From positions 121,537,434 through 121,601,433 of the forward strand of contig NC_088795.1 in assembly GCF_011386835.1 (NCBI RefSeq): 64,000 bases of DNA. The letters run 5' to 3'. The notes beneath the pieces were generated by a model. That model saw nothing but the letters and a program-made list of their open reading frames with translations. It had not been told where the DNA came from and ran no database searches. Shown piece by piece: positions 1-11,830 of this stretch (its first letter is position 1; each line of letters opens with the position of its first letter). Position numbers and translations under genes: made by a program. This DNA comes from Chrysemys picta bellii (lineage: Eukaryota > Chordata > Testudines > Emydidae).

Positions 1-386
1 TAGTTTAAATAGATATCAGTGTTATAAGAATGTGTTTTTAGGCTTTATGGAATGCTCATAGGATGCTGCATGTATTAATCCTACTTATAATATCTGTATT
101 CCATCCCATCTTTCTGTAGTTAAGAAACTTGTTTTGCTGTTTTATCTACCCCAACATGTATTTGGATTGAAGTGTTTGGGAAACTCCATTTGAGATAACG
201 GGATCTGTGCATATCATTTTCTATTAATAAATGACAGATCTTATAGGAGCTTGTATTGTTAAGGAGAGCGCTGGGCAGTACAAGACATACATTTCTGGGA
301 GCAAGTCTGGGACTGGCATTTGGCTGGTGTTGTTCGGCAGTGTAATTCAAGAGTGACTGGCTATATACTGTATAACTGGGAGTAAC
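1..386. other. Unannotated AT-rich sequence
   Basis: I see no gene, RNA gene or repeat that I recognise here. Open frames are short and carry no family motif. Confidence 0.5.
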
Positions 387-398
387 TTACATGCCGGA

Positions 399-595
399 TT
401 CAGAGTAGCAGCCGTGTTAGTCTGTATCGCAAAAAGAACAGGAGTACTTGTGGCACCTTAGAGACTAACAAATTTATTAGAGCATAAGCTTTCATGGAAT
501 TCGGATGCATCCGAAGAAGTGGGCTGTAGTCCACGAAAGCTTATGCTCTAATAAATTTGTTAGTCTCTAAGGTGCCACAAGTACTCCTGTTCTTT
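399..595 (-). mobile_element. Inverted-repeat (palindromic) SINE, family 1, copy A
   Basis: Two arms of about 95 bp are reverse complements of each other and meet near 505-512, at a GGATGCATCC centre. The sequence is flanked by a 12-bp target duplication, TTACATGCCGGA, at 387-398 and 596-607. The left end carries the complete terminus (CAGAGTAGCAGCCGTGTTAG). The right arm stops early, after the GTTCTTT stretch. If the complete terminus is the 3' end of the RNA, this copy is on the minus strand and is 5'-truncated. The long duplication of variable sequence points to target-primed reverse transcription rather than cut-and-paste transposition. The family is abundant in this window (copies A-G). 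I cannot give its database name. Confidence 0.8.
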
Positions 596-607
596 TTACA
601 TGCCGGA

Positions 608-1944
608 AGCTGTGTGTGAGCAGACCAGGAGTGGTGGCTCTCGCAGCGAAGCAGTGTCAGAGGCACCCCAGGTTGAAGAAGTGAGGGGACACAGCTGTCC
701 ATCTGTCCAGATTTTACCCTGAGTAATGTCACAAACCGTAAAATGTTTGTTCTGAAACTCTGTAACTCACCAAACAGGAAGAAAACTTTACCTAATGCAA
801 AATGCTGGATCGTTACAGAAGGTCTGGTCTCCTGCCCATCAGGGAGGACTATTGAATCCAAATGGGCCATTGTGGAACAAATACTTTGTCAATTGCCCTC
901 CCACCACCACCCATGAAGAGGTTACATGCAGACACGTGGTCGTCCCATCCGCTTGGCTTCAGGTGGGTGGGGGATAAAAATCCCTGAAAGAAGGAATTGG
1001 GGTCTCTTTACACTGTCTGGGCTCAGAGGGGAAAAGATTCCTAAACACAAGCAAGAGATCCCCATGCTGCTTGGCATGGATCAGCCCTAAAGGACATATA
1101 AAGCTGCTCATTATAGAAGCTTATAGTACCTTTTAAAATCTAAGTTTGTAACTCGTGTTTGTGTATGTTTCCTGTTTTAACCCAGCCAAGTTTTTAAACC
1201 ACTTTCCAGCAACGTACAAACAAACTACTCTCCCTCAGACGCACAATTCTTAACACTCATGCTGCTGGTGTGATGCCAGAGCTGCTGTGCTGCCATCCTC
1301 ATTAAGAACCTGGTCCAGCGCCTACTGAAGTCAATGGGAGTCTTTTTATTGTGATTTCCGTGGGAGTTGTGTCAAGCCTTAATATTCCACTGATGGAAAC
1401 AGAATGTTGGGATGCATCTGGTACATTCTACTTGGATGTAGGTACCTAAGAGTGTTCAGTAACACTCAAGGGATTTGTGTAAGGTAAGGATATATGACTT
1501 TGGCAGCAGTGTTCCTTGCAGTTGTAACGAACTGGCTAATGTGCTGTGTTCCTCTATAATGGCTGATCCATACAGAGGATAAAAGCCTACCTCTACTACC
1601 AGCTAACAGAGTTAGCCCTTTAGTTGAAGTCATAGTGGCTGGTGATTTTGGTGCTGAACATCCTCAGTTCTATGCCAATGAGGGTGGGTTGTTACACAGT
1701 ATTGGATAGTGTGCTGAAATGCATACTCATGGTGAGTAGATGATAGAAATGGACCTAGAGGAATTAATCCTCTCTTCCCATTGCATATGCTTCCCTGCTG
1801 CCTGGTCCTCTTCTTCCCCAAACATGCTTCCCTCGCACATAGTTCCCTTCTCATTTGCTCCCCTAGAAATGCTGCCCAGCCCAGCCAAATGGTCTTCTTT
1901 AAAGCTGCTCAGAAAATGCTATCCATTTTCGGTGAAAGCTTTCA
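608..1944. other. Unannotated sequence
   Basis: No recognisable gene. A fragment at about 1321-1340 holds the ACTGAAGTCAATGGG motif found at the centre of the degraded palindromes described elsewhere. The rest looks unique. Confidence 0.5.
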
Positions 1945-2254
1945 AATGAATGAAAAAAATTCTTTGGTTTGAAATGTTTTATGGAAATATTTTTGGTTTG
2001 TTTTTCAACAAAACCAAACCTGCAAAATGTTCGGTTTTCCTTTTCTCCCCCCTTCTTTCCCTTTTTCTACTGAACCAGGGCAAAGGGTAAGAAAGGAGAA
2101 AAACAACAAACTTTAACCTGATAACTCAGAAGAAACATTCTTTTTAAAAAATGGAAAATTTTGAGCAGAATGAAAATTTTCTGTAAAAATGTTTTGGTAG
2201 AAAAGTCATTTTTTGTCAAAATATGCGTTGATGAAAACATTTTGACCAGCTCTA
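1945..2254. mobile_element. AT-rich hAT-like MITE, decayed copy
   Basis: AAAATTTT/TTTTGG-rich sequence ends in GACCAGCTCTA at 2244-2254. The same terminus closes the better-preserved elements at 19617-20053 and 23639-24025. The left terminus is not recognisable and I see no target duplication, so the left boundary is approximate. Confidence 0.45.
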
Positions 2255-4689
2255 GTTCTCGTTTTAACTTCTCCCATGGACATGCCTGGCTGAACTCACT
2301 CCCCATCTCCCCGCAATATTCCTCTTATGTTGGTGGTTGCGAGTTCCAGTCCCACGCTGGCTCTGATTCCTGATGGCAACTCCTTTTGCCTCTCTTCTTC
2401 ACCAGTAATCCTTAGTAGAGACAGCTAGGCTGCTTTTCTTCATTGCCAGCTATTTTTACAAGAACTCATCCTCTCCTTTGCAACAAAGAGCTTACACCTC
2501 TCTAGAAACAACTGAATACATTGATAGCCAGCCTCATGTGACCTACATGCTATCAATGGACCACCAGCCTGTGCTCTATTGTCCTCAACGGTCGCCACAG
2601 TCTTGGCACTGCTGCTATATATGCTCCAACTTTTAACTTCCATAAAACAATACAAAAACAAACAAACAAGTCTCACCAAGCCAACAAGATTTAACTCATT
2701 CCTTGTCACTGATTAGACTCATGATGAACATTGAGTCTAAATACGCTGAGTAGACTGATATTTGTTTCTATTTTCTTGCTGTAGAAAGGAAATGTAAAAA
2801 GTAATCTGCAACAACTGTTTCATCAGGTCACTGCAAAATTCATAGTGCCCCTGTGCAGCAATCAACACCGCAATGGAAACCACAAGGCAACATTCGGTTC
2901 AAGATCCCCGTCATGATATCATACTCGGTGTAATTTGTTTTGTGAGGGTGAGGAGACTTGAAAATCCATTCAGATAAAGTAAGAAGAGAAGAAATAGACA
3001 GAAAAAGCATGAGCTGTGCATCAAAACATCCCTTTTAAGCACCTTTACTTCCTTGAGTATAAAGAGAGGAAGAGAAGAGAAAGGGGAAGCATGAATTGAG
3101 TCCCAAAAGAGCCCTTTTAAGTGCTTTTTGTTTTGAGCATTAGAAGGCTGAGAGAGGAGTGGGACGTGGGTTCAGTGCCAATAGTTTATTTTAAGTGCTT
3201 TTCCCCCCTGGAGAGTCAGTCTGAAAAGGGAAGATGAGAAGGAAGGGAAAGTGTCCACTGAGCCCCAACAGAGCACTTTTAAGTGCTCCTTTTCCTGACT
3301 CTTTCCTCTTTCCTTGCGTGTTACTAACTAGGGGGAGAAGAGACTTTGGGGCACTGAAAATCACATTAAATAGCACATTGAAAGGCATGAGGACTTTTTC
3401 TTGGGTTTTGTTTACTTGTCACCAACCGAGAGAAGTGAAGCATTTGTGAGAGCATGACATTGCACAGCCCCAGAAAGACAGCACCAAATGCACTTCCACC
3501 ACCACGATGCTGTCAGCTTTTTCTACTGACAGAGAGAGTTATGGGACCGACTCTGATGTCCTTGCTCACTCTGAGTGGTACGTTACCTCACAAGCAGTCC
3601 CTATTGATTTCAATGACGACTGCTTGTGGAGTAAAGTACTACTCAACATGAGTAAAGTAGCATAATTAGACCCTTAGGCAGGATCCCAACATTCTTAGAA
3701 GCCAAACCCCAACCTTGGAGAGGATCCATATTCAACAGTCAAACAGAGGCAGATTATTTGGCTGTCTGCCTGGTAAGGTGCCTTGATCTGCTTGGTTGAG
3801 CTGTGTAATTTGGAAGGCATTTCTGGGAGTGGAAGGAAACGTCTCTCTGTGGAATGGTGTGGTGAGAAGAAAAGCTTCTGAAGGGCTTCCCTTCCATTTT
3901 GAAGGCTTCAGACTCCATTCAGCCTTGATTTACCCCATCTATAACAGAATCTTGTATAAGTAGTGCTGCTTATCTAAATCATTATAAACCATTGACAGGA
4001 TAGAAAGATGTCTTTGATGACTATAATAATAAAAGCTCTCCATAGTGTATGTAATGAACAGTATGGTTCCTTGACTTGGTACAATACAGTTGTGGAAGCA
4101 ATGTTTTTCTCCGACACAGTTGAAATTTTGCACTGATATGAGTTCAGATGCCAATTAAAAAAAAAAAAGAGTAGGAAAGAAATAACCTGTTCCTGGTGAG
4201 TGGGTAAATGGGATGAAATCCTGTCCTCACTGCAGTCAATGGCAAAACTCCCATTGTCTTTTATACACTTAAAATTTCACCCGTGGTGTTTTATGCAAAA
4301 GATCTGCCTCTCCTAATATGAAAATATTGGAATGGGAGCCAAGAATGTATCAAAATACTGTACATTTCTTATTCTGAAAATTCAACACCAACTACAAGGA
4401 AAGTTAAAAAAAGGACTTCCAAACTAGCGTTCAGCGCCAAGGTTCATATATAGCAGAAAGTTTGAAGAATAGGAAGTATGTATGAAATACCTGTACTCTT
4501 TGGGCCAAAATTTGTCCTCAATTATATCTAAGCAACAGTCAGACATGGGTGTAAATGAGGCCAGAATTTGGCACTTGCTCACCTACATTTTACTTTAAGA
4601 AACAAACATATTTAGTCACCAGCAGTAGATTTGTTACTTGTCTTCCAGTCCGGTTCTTTAATTAATACAGGAAGAGAAGGTGGATTCCA
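2255..4689. other. Unannotated sequence
   Basis: No gene recognised. There is a short A-run at about 4157-4168. Frames of 65-89 codons on either strand lack motifs and codon structure that would make them convincing. Confidence 0.5.
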
Positions 4690-4810
4690 GCAGTGGTCCT
4701 GGTCCTGGGGGTGCTGCTCCACTCGCTGGCTTGAAGTAGTAATAACAAACACCAAATCTATGGTTGCCATCATCAGCACCCCCACCATACAAATTGTTCT
4801 AGCGCCCCTG
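4690..4810. repeat. Old MITE fragment related to 52666-52794
   Basis: The segment shares a run of matching sequence with 52666-52794, including GAAGTAGTAATAACA, ACACCAAATC and CACCCCCAC, ending with a TTCTAGCGCCCCTG-type terminus. The terminus resembles hAT-type TIRs (AGCACCCCTG). Its left terminus is degraded and there is no clear target duplication. Confidence 0.5.
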
Positions 4811-5869
4811 GATTCCAGGCCTGGAACCAGAGCAATCACCTCATTTTACTGCCACAGGAATTGGTTATGGTTTCGAAACTGATGTATAATTTGGGTCATG
4901 TGGGGATTATGGAATTTGATTTCAAAACTTTCATATAGTTTGTTAATATAACTGACAGCCCGAGATCATGTCACTAAATGAGATGAAGTGCTTCTACCCA
5001 TCAGTACCTTTTTGGTTTTGTGACTAATATTTGGGTAAAGATTCTTTTTTCCTCACCTAATCATTTCTCAAGGAAACAATCTGGTTTGAATAGTCCCTTT
5101 TGGCAGACTTCAATGTTTGGTATTTTCACGCATTCCCCTTAGTGCTACTCATTGGAAGCCTGAGAACTTTCTTTTCTCTTTTCCCAATGAACTCAAACCA
5201 TAGTTTTGGTTGTTGCAGGGTTGATGTTTTTTGTACCTTGTGCAATTAAGATTAAACCTAAAAGAGGACATATGTCAGTTTTCCCTAGTAAACCACTTCA
5301 GTTCTGCTTCCAAATTTTATACCCATCTTTGCTTAGATTATTCTTGTAGGAGGTCATTCCATACTTACAGAGTAGCCCCTGCCAGATGGAGCATCAGGCT
5401 GAGATTTTCAAACTTGCCTAAAGGATTGTATGACCACTTCCTATTAAAATGAATGTGAATTTAGTGTGTGTAATTTTATTGTTTACTAAAGTGTCAGCCT
5501 GATAGAACTGGAAACTGAAGTAATCTCTTTATCCACAGAACTTGGGATAGCATAGGTAGCGACATTACATACTTGCCTATGCAGCGCTGCTAATTCAGTT
5601 CAAACCTGACTTGGAGACGGAGCTGGTTAGAAAAACCATTTTCTGTCAGAGAATGCAGCTTGGCCAAAGTTAAACCATTTCACCAATTCAGGTTGAATCA
5701 TGTCTAAGATTTTCAAAGAATCCTAAGGGACCCAAATCTCATTGAAATTCAGTGGGTGTGAGCTACCTACTTCCCTTACATTCTTGTGAAAATCCTAGCC
5801 TATCTGAACTGGTAGTTCTGGAGAGAATGAACGGAAGACGACAAACGCAAATAAATCACACAAAATATG
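4811..5869. other. Unannotated AT-rich sequence
   Basis: Nothing recognisable. It contains no long open frame and no terminal-repeat structure that I could find. Confidence 0.45.
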
Positions 5870-5957
5870 AAGCCCCATCCTCAGCGGATGAAAACTGGCA
5901 TTGTTCCAATAAAGTCAAAGGAACTCTGCCAATCTACACCAGCTGAGGATGTGGCCC
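5870..5957. repeat. Degraded palindromic short repeat, type P1
   Basis: The left arm begins AGCCCCATCCTCAGC and the right arm ends ACCAGCTGAGGATGTGGCCC, which is close to its reverse complement. Related copies lie near 28158, 41027, 53225, 55459 and 56799. All look like decayed forms of one approximately 90-bp inverted repeat. Confidence 0.55.
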
Positions 5958-8893
5958 ATAGCCTCTATTCGTAATCATATATAAGAAATTCTACACTACT
6001 GTTTGATGAATGTTTTCGTCTTCTCCTGTGCTGAGAAAAATTCCTTCCATTTCTTCTATACATCCATATATCTCATAGGGCTTCTCTCCTATCTTTCTTC
6101 CTGTGTGGGGTCCCTTATGGAAATGTGCAATAGAATTTAATAGAGAATGATCTCCGTTCTGTGGATTTTTTGAATTGCTGTATAGAATTAACAGAGAATT
6201 ATATCCCTGCTATAGAATGTTTTAGGAGGGTTCAAAGAAACCTATAGAAAAGAGATAATTCTGTATGAAATTCTATAGGATTTTTTGTTGGTGGTGGGGT
6301 AATTTCTATAGAAAACTATTAGTTTCATCCCTATACAATTCTGCTCGACTTTTCTAGAAGGGGTCATTTATTTTCTCCACCTCTTTTGATAGTCTACTTA
6401 GTTGAAAGTTAATAAGAACATGTAATCAAGAAATACTTACTGTTACACACCCTGCAGGGCAGTCGTGAGACTTGGCGTTTGTAAAGTGACTTGCAGATAA
6501 GTGTTAAGTCTGCTCCTTGAGTCCGACTCAGAAAGGAAGTGCTGGTCTGAAATACCTCAGTCAAAGATCAGATCTGCTATTAGTTCTTCTGTTGTGATAT
6601 TTACTGGTGCTGGGTGACTATTCTGATGAAAGAGCAGGCCCCCTTCCCCCCCCTGAGGTTGGCAGTAATTTCAGTGCTGAGTATTATTCTGAAGAGAAAA
6701 ATGGAGAATTATTTAAAGATAAGTTCCTAATTCTGATCTCACATACGGTGGTTTTACACTACTGTATCTCCACTGACTTCCGTGGAGTTGATCCTGATTT
6801 ACACTGGTGTAAGTATGAGGAGAATCAGACTCTAAGGTTCAATTTTATTCTCATTCCACTGAGCGTACTGTAAAATGGGCCAGAATCTGTTGTACTTCAG
6901 TGAAATCAAGGACAGAAGAGCAAACAGAATAAAGCCTTTGCTACATTAGTGCCATCCCAAAACCAACAGCTCCTATCCAATGGTGAAGGAGGTGGGGATT
7001 TAATGGTGATTCAGGGTTGAGGTCTGTGACAAGGAGCAATGACTTGAATGCTACGGCAAGAGCGTGCAATTTGTACAAGGCTCCGCGTAGGGGCCTATGT
7101 GGAACTGCACTTCCCTGGGGGAGCATGAGAAGATCACAGTCCCTCGCACGGCTGCTCAGTGCACAGTGGGGTGCCCATTCAGCACCATCCTTTCAGAGCG
7201 GCCAGGCTGCTTCTCGCACTGTGCTAGCCCTGCACCATGGGCCACAGTGGAAAGAAAGTCAGGGCCATGGCTCATCCCTCCTCAGGTGAATTGCTCCCTG
7301 AAGAGAGCAAGAAACTGTTCCAGTACTTGGGGATTACTGAAGTGCAGGGGGATTCTGGCCACCTTTTGTTTCCCCCACTCGCACCCTGACAAACACCCTT
7401 CCACCGGGGACTGTGAAGTGGGAGGTGCAGAGCCGTTATGCTTGTGGTACACCACCTGGGGATCCCCCTTATGTAGCTGAAGGAAATGGAAAGGCAAGTA
7501 GCTAGTCCCCAGGGCCCCGTCATCATCCCACTGAAATCAATGGCAATTTGATTTGAATGGGAACAGAATCAGTCTCTTCAAACAGGACTTTGTCTTGTAC
7601 TTCTATCTTTGACTTTAGTGAGCATAAGCCATCACCCAGCCCATCAGAAAAGAGTCCTTTTTTTATTTCCTTTTAGACAAACCACACAGAAAATCATGCA
7701 TAGGCTGTAAGACAGAGTGAAAATACTTATGCCTAAACCAATGAGTTGCTCTTGTTTGATGTGTGTCATTAAAGCATCATGCCCTGTGCTAATTTCTCCA
7801 CTTGTGAATAGATATATTTGGATTGACGTTTGAAAGTGGGCTGCAGATTCCACTTAAAACATGTTTTTCATGCTGAGTAATGAGGGCAAAACACAAACCA
7901 ATTCTGGCAGTTAAACTACTCACTTAAACCTTTCATAGTGTTGTCAAACACTATAATCCTCCAAAACTCTGAGTTTAAATAGCCTTGATATTTTATTTAA
8001 TGAAATTTAAATCCTATAATTACCATAATTAAGACACTCCTTTTAGATCACGTTAGTGCATTGCTCCAAGTGAAAGCTGCAGGCAACCTTCACTGAAGAT
8101 GATTTTCCTGAACATGAATGATACATACATCTCATTTTAAATTCCTTATACATCATTGTTTGAGAGCTTTTTATTAACACCAAGAAACTTCAGTGTGGAA
8201 AGTACAACAAAGATTTCGAGAACAGATTTCAATTGCAAAAGGGCCTCTTAAAGATGCTTTATATTTCCATGCATAACTTTTTATAATGATGATGCACTTC
8301 CAAAACAGAAGTTTCTACACTTTTTTTGAGAAAACAGGAAATATGGAAAGAAACTTAAGTAAATAGCTCGGTGGGTTTTAAAATGTGCTTACAAGATGGA
8401 AAAACATTTAACTTGGACATTTTTGGCTTCTGAGAAAAAAATATTGGACTCGTTAATTATTTACAGAAAAAAATTACAAAATAGTTTTAAAGTAACGATT
8501 TTTTATATGAAAGAGTTGCTCTTCTGCTGAAGTAAAAGTTTTCCTCCCATACAGGGGTGTGGTACGGTATAGTAAATGAATGTTTTTAAAGGACTTTGAG
8601 ATCCTTCCATGACAGATGCAATACAAGTACAAAACATTACCATTAAAGGAACATTATCAACTTGAAATCTAGTTGATTTCCTGAGGTAGAAGTAACTTAT
8701 CCTGAGTACTCCTGCCCAAACTACTGCAAACATCCATACCTAATAATGATGGGAAGGGTAGCATGGGGAAAGTGTGCAGAAGGGAAGAAAAGGTGTAGTC
8801 TATGGTATTTGGAGGGATCAGTCAGGTAAAAGGGATGCTGGAAGGCTGATGTCCTTAAAGGCTCAGGTCTGTGGTGTATGACAGTTGTAGAAA
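5958..8893. other. Unannotated sequence
   Basis: No gene recognised. At 6600-7530 there are overlapping frames of 84-127 codons on both strands, but they show no domain, signal peptide or conserved motif. A P2-like CACTGAAATCAATGG motif occurs at about 7530. I treat the frames as chance. Confidence 0.45.
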
Positions 8894-8895
8894 TA

Positions 8896-9092
8896 CACCT
8901 CGACCCTGATATAACGCTGTCCTTGGGAGCCAAAAAAACTTACTGCATTATAGTGAAACCGCGTTATATTGAACTTGTTTTGATCCACCGGAGTGCGCAG
9001 CCCCGCCCTCCCCCCCCCCCCCAGAGTGCTGCGTTACTGCGTTATCTCCGAATTTGTGTTATATCGGGTCACGTTATATCGGGGTAGAGGTG
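8896..9092. mobile_element. TA-flanked MITE, Tc1/mariner- or pogo-like
   Basis: Terminal inverted repeats of about 22 bp match closely: CACCTCGACCCTGATATAAC on the left against CACCTCTACCCCGATATAAC in the reverse complement of the right end. TA dinucleotides at 8894-8895 and 9093-9094 flank the element, fitting TA target duplication. Internally the GATATAACG/CGTTATAT motif recurs, and there is a C-tract at about 9010-9022. There is no transposase frame, so the element is non-autonomous. The superfamily call rests on the TA flank and is an inference. Confidence 0.75.
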
Positions 9093-9094
9093 TA

Positions 9095-10099
9095 GTACCA
9101 TGAGTGCCTATGGGTGAAGAAATACAGGGCTGCATACATGGCTGAACTTTTCCATCCTTTGCTCTGTCCATAAGTGTGTTATGTATTTAGCAATTTAAAC
9201 TGTTTCACAACAAACATTTTTGTGTATTAATATTCAAGAGGTTGAGTTTTGCCTTCACACAAACACACACACATGCGCATCTCCCATTGCAACCAAAAAA
9301 ACCCTGTGGGTCTATACCTGAGGGACTGTACTTTGGAACTGCTCCTGATCTCAGTTATATTTTCAGCAGACCTTCTCATGATGGTATCTCTCTTGTTGTG
9401 AGGGAAGAGTAGGTAGGTAGGTAGGTAGGTAGAGAGACAGAGAGAGTCTTCTTCCCAACGTTTTTCCTGATTGGCTGGGATACAGGGGAGTCCTGCCTTG
9501 CCCACTCTACAGAGCTCCTGGTACTGAGCCCTTAAAAAAACAGTAGCTTGGGTTTTCCCCAAACCTCAACTGTTCCCTTGGGGCTATCTTCCTCTCTCCC
9601 TACGCCTAGCTCTGCCTTCCTCAGGTCTTCATCCACTCCAAAAAATCCCAGAACTTAAAGGTTCATACCACATAACTCACGCTTACTAACCTTAATGGGG
9701 CACAGTCACTTGTAGGCTCCTAAGTCACTTAGGCACCTTTGAAAATTCTACCCAATATTTACTATCTGGCAGCTATTTGGAAGAATGTAGTATTGTACAT
9801 GCAATGACTTAGGGGGAGGGGCCTGTTTCCTAGGTGACAAGTGTCTGAATAAATGAACTTAATGGATACCTATTCTGTCAATCTCAACAGACGTTTCTAG
9901 GAATGAGGGCCCAATTTCAAGTTTGGGTGCTCAACGCTATGTGCTTAAATATGCCTCAAAAGAGATTTTCAAAAGAGCCTCAGGTACCTCAATCCAACTG
10001 AAATTCAGTGAGACTTGGGCATTTAACTCTTTATGCTCCTTCAACTATCCCAGTCTTTAAGTATGTATTTCTGGCAACTAACTGTTGAATTAGACATTT
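9095..10099. other. Unannotated sequence with a TAGG microsatellite
   Basis: A tetranucleotide run, (TAGG)n, lies at about 9408-9432, followed by a GAGA-rich tract. From about 9700 there are scattered AGGCACCT and TTTTCAAAAG motifs that look like debris of the same repeat as 10100-10286. No gene is recognised. Confidence 0.5.
9408..9432. repeat. (TAGG)n simple repeat
   Basis: About six perfect copies of a TAGG tetranucleotide, followed by a purine-rich AGAGAGACAGAGAGAG tract. Confidence 0.9.
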
Positions 10100-10286
10100 G
10101 GGACCAGATTTTCAAAGGTATTTAGGGCACCTAAACATGCAGATAGGCATTTAGTGGCATTTACAAATCCTAAGCAGGTTAGGTGTCTAATTCCCATCAC
10201 AATCAGTTTGCTTAGACATGTTTAAAAATCCCACTAGGCACCTGCCTGCATTTTGAGGCACCTAGATACCTTAGAGGATCTGGCCC
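10100..10286. repeat. Degraded palindromic MITE-like repeat (AGGCACCTAA type)
   Basis: The left end, GGGACCAGATTTTCAAAGGT, is an imperfect reverse complement of the right end, ATACCTTAGAGGATCTGGCCC. The interior holds several AGGCACCT/AGGTGCCT-type blocks. A related end (TACCTTTGAAAATCTGGC) appears at about 52882-52900. No coding content. Confidence 0.55.
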
Positions 10287-10289
10287 TCA

Positions 10290-10370
10290 GGCCCTGATTC
10301 AGTAAATCACATAAGTACATGCTTAATTTTAAGCTTGCACCTAAAGCATTGCTGAATGGTGCCTGAAATA
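10290..10370. repeat. Degraded palindromic short repeat, type P2
   Basis: Begins GCCCTGATTCAGTAAATCAC and includes ACATGCTTAATTTTAAGC. This is the half-site signature of the P2 family, which recurs at 13343, 25468, 27117, 28371, 49805, 57805 and 60495. Confidence 0.5.
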
Positions 10371-11558
10371 GAGATTTAGGCACCTAAACAAAGATTTAGA
10401 TGCTTAACTTTAGGTAACTAAATTGCAAAACCAGCCCCCCAATTCTACTCTCATTTAATTTGGACTATTCTCACAGGTGGAGGTGATCACTTCAGAACAG
10501 GTCTGAAGCTCATTGGTGGGGTGACACCAAGAAACTTGTACTGCTGCTCATTATCCCATTCCTGTTTTGCAGAGAGAGATATAGGAGTTGAGTTTCCAGC
10601 ATTAACAGTCCTGTACATTTTGCCCATACTAACCGATGTAACGAAACAAAGGAAAGCGAGACCCTCAGCTGGTGTAAGTCAGCAGAGCATTATTGATCAC
10701 ATTGGCGCTATGCTGACCTACCCCAGGTTTTTTCGGGGAAAGAAACAAACAAAAACACCTCATTTTTTAAACAGAATAGTATTCTTCAGGGTATGTTTCT
10801 GTGCTATATCCTCACTTCTCAGGTGCCGGAGGCATGCCCTGGAGAGTATTATTGCTTACTTAGTGTACGTCAGAGCATATTTGACACAGTCCATCACATT
10901 GAGGCAAGATTTATCCTTCTGATAGGAAAGCAAGATTTCCACTTCTGCAATCAGGGCCTGTATGAGAGTCAGATTTCAATGGAACAAACCATTCCTGATG
11001 GACAATATCATCTTGCTGAGTTATGCAGACTTCATTATTATTCACACACAGAGCAATTGTGTTTCTGGTGGCTGCGCTGACATCAGCAGATAAAAATATC
11101 ATTTAAAAGACCTAAGAGAAACAAATGAATTGTGGTCCTGATATTCAGAGGTGCTGGTCACCCACAAAACCCACCAAAGTGAATGGGAACTGTGTACACT
11201 TAGCACCTCTGAAAATCAGTCTCTCTGCTTTGAATATGGTGAATAAAATCCACCATCAAAAGGCCACCGTGCCTTTGACAAGAGCAGTTAGAAAAGAATT
11301 CATGTTAGAAAAAGAGTCTGAAAGAACTTGTCTGCAAATAGCTCAAAGTTCCAAAGCTTTTAATTAGATACCAATGTAAAGTAACATAAGAGAATTATAA
11401 ACAAATACTAATAATAATTAATGTTGAAATAGCTTCCTTTGCAAAGATTCCCAAAGTGCTTGAAAGTTCAAGGCAATTAAAATCAGTTTAATCTAAATAT
11501 CGTCTCATTTTTTAATTTAAAAATAGCACAGATTTAAAACCATATATAAGAGGAGGAG
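10371..11558. other. Unannotated sequence
   Basis: A frame of 133 codons at 10521-10922 and one of 95 codons at 10793-11080 overlap in different phases and show no recognisable domain. No terminal-repeat element is found. Confidence 0.45.
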
Positions 11559-11830
11559 GAAGGATACTCTTGTGGCTAAAACACTAGACTGTTTGTCAAA
11601 AGGTGTGTGTTCAAATCCTGTCTCTGGCATAAAACTTTCTATGTGGCAAGTTACTTAATTTCTCTTGTGTGTCAGATGTCTGTTTCTATGTTTCATCCCT
11701 TTCTCCTATCCTTGCCTATTTAGAGTACAAGCTCTCCAGGGTCTCCCTTACAATGTGTTTGTACAGTGCCTAGCACAATGGGGCCCTAATGTTCATTGGA
11801 GTCTATAGGAGCTGCTGTAATATAAATAGT
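11559..11830 (+). mobile_element. CORE-SINE/MIR-like SINE, near full length
   Basis: The 5' part is tRNA-like. An A-box-like TGTGGCTAAAACACTAG lies at about 11571 and a B-box-like GTGTTCAAATCCTG at about 11607-11620. A core follows with AAGTTACTTAATTTCTCT, which matches the known CORE-SINE/MIR core. A 3' half contains GTTTGTACAGTGCCTAGCAC and ends TAATATAAATAG. 3' halves of the same type recur near 24185, 39040, 50040, 58725 and 61065. The copy is old and diverged; pol III activity is not expected. Confidence 0.7.

Noticed and set aside
399..595. Palindromic SINE as a CRISPR array or tRNA gene
   Set aside because: There is no regular spacer-repeat series, and the inverted arms with a single target duplication fit a retroposon. 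No cloverleaf is present.
9408..9432. TAGG repeat as interstitial telomeric sequence
   Set aside because: The unit is a tetranucleotide, TAGG, not TTAGGG, and is an ordinary microsatellite.
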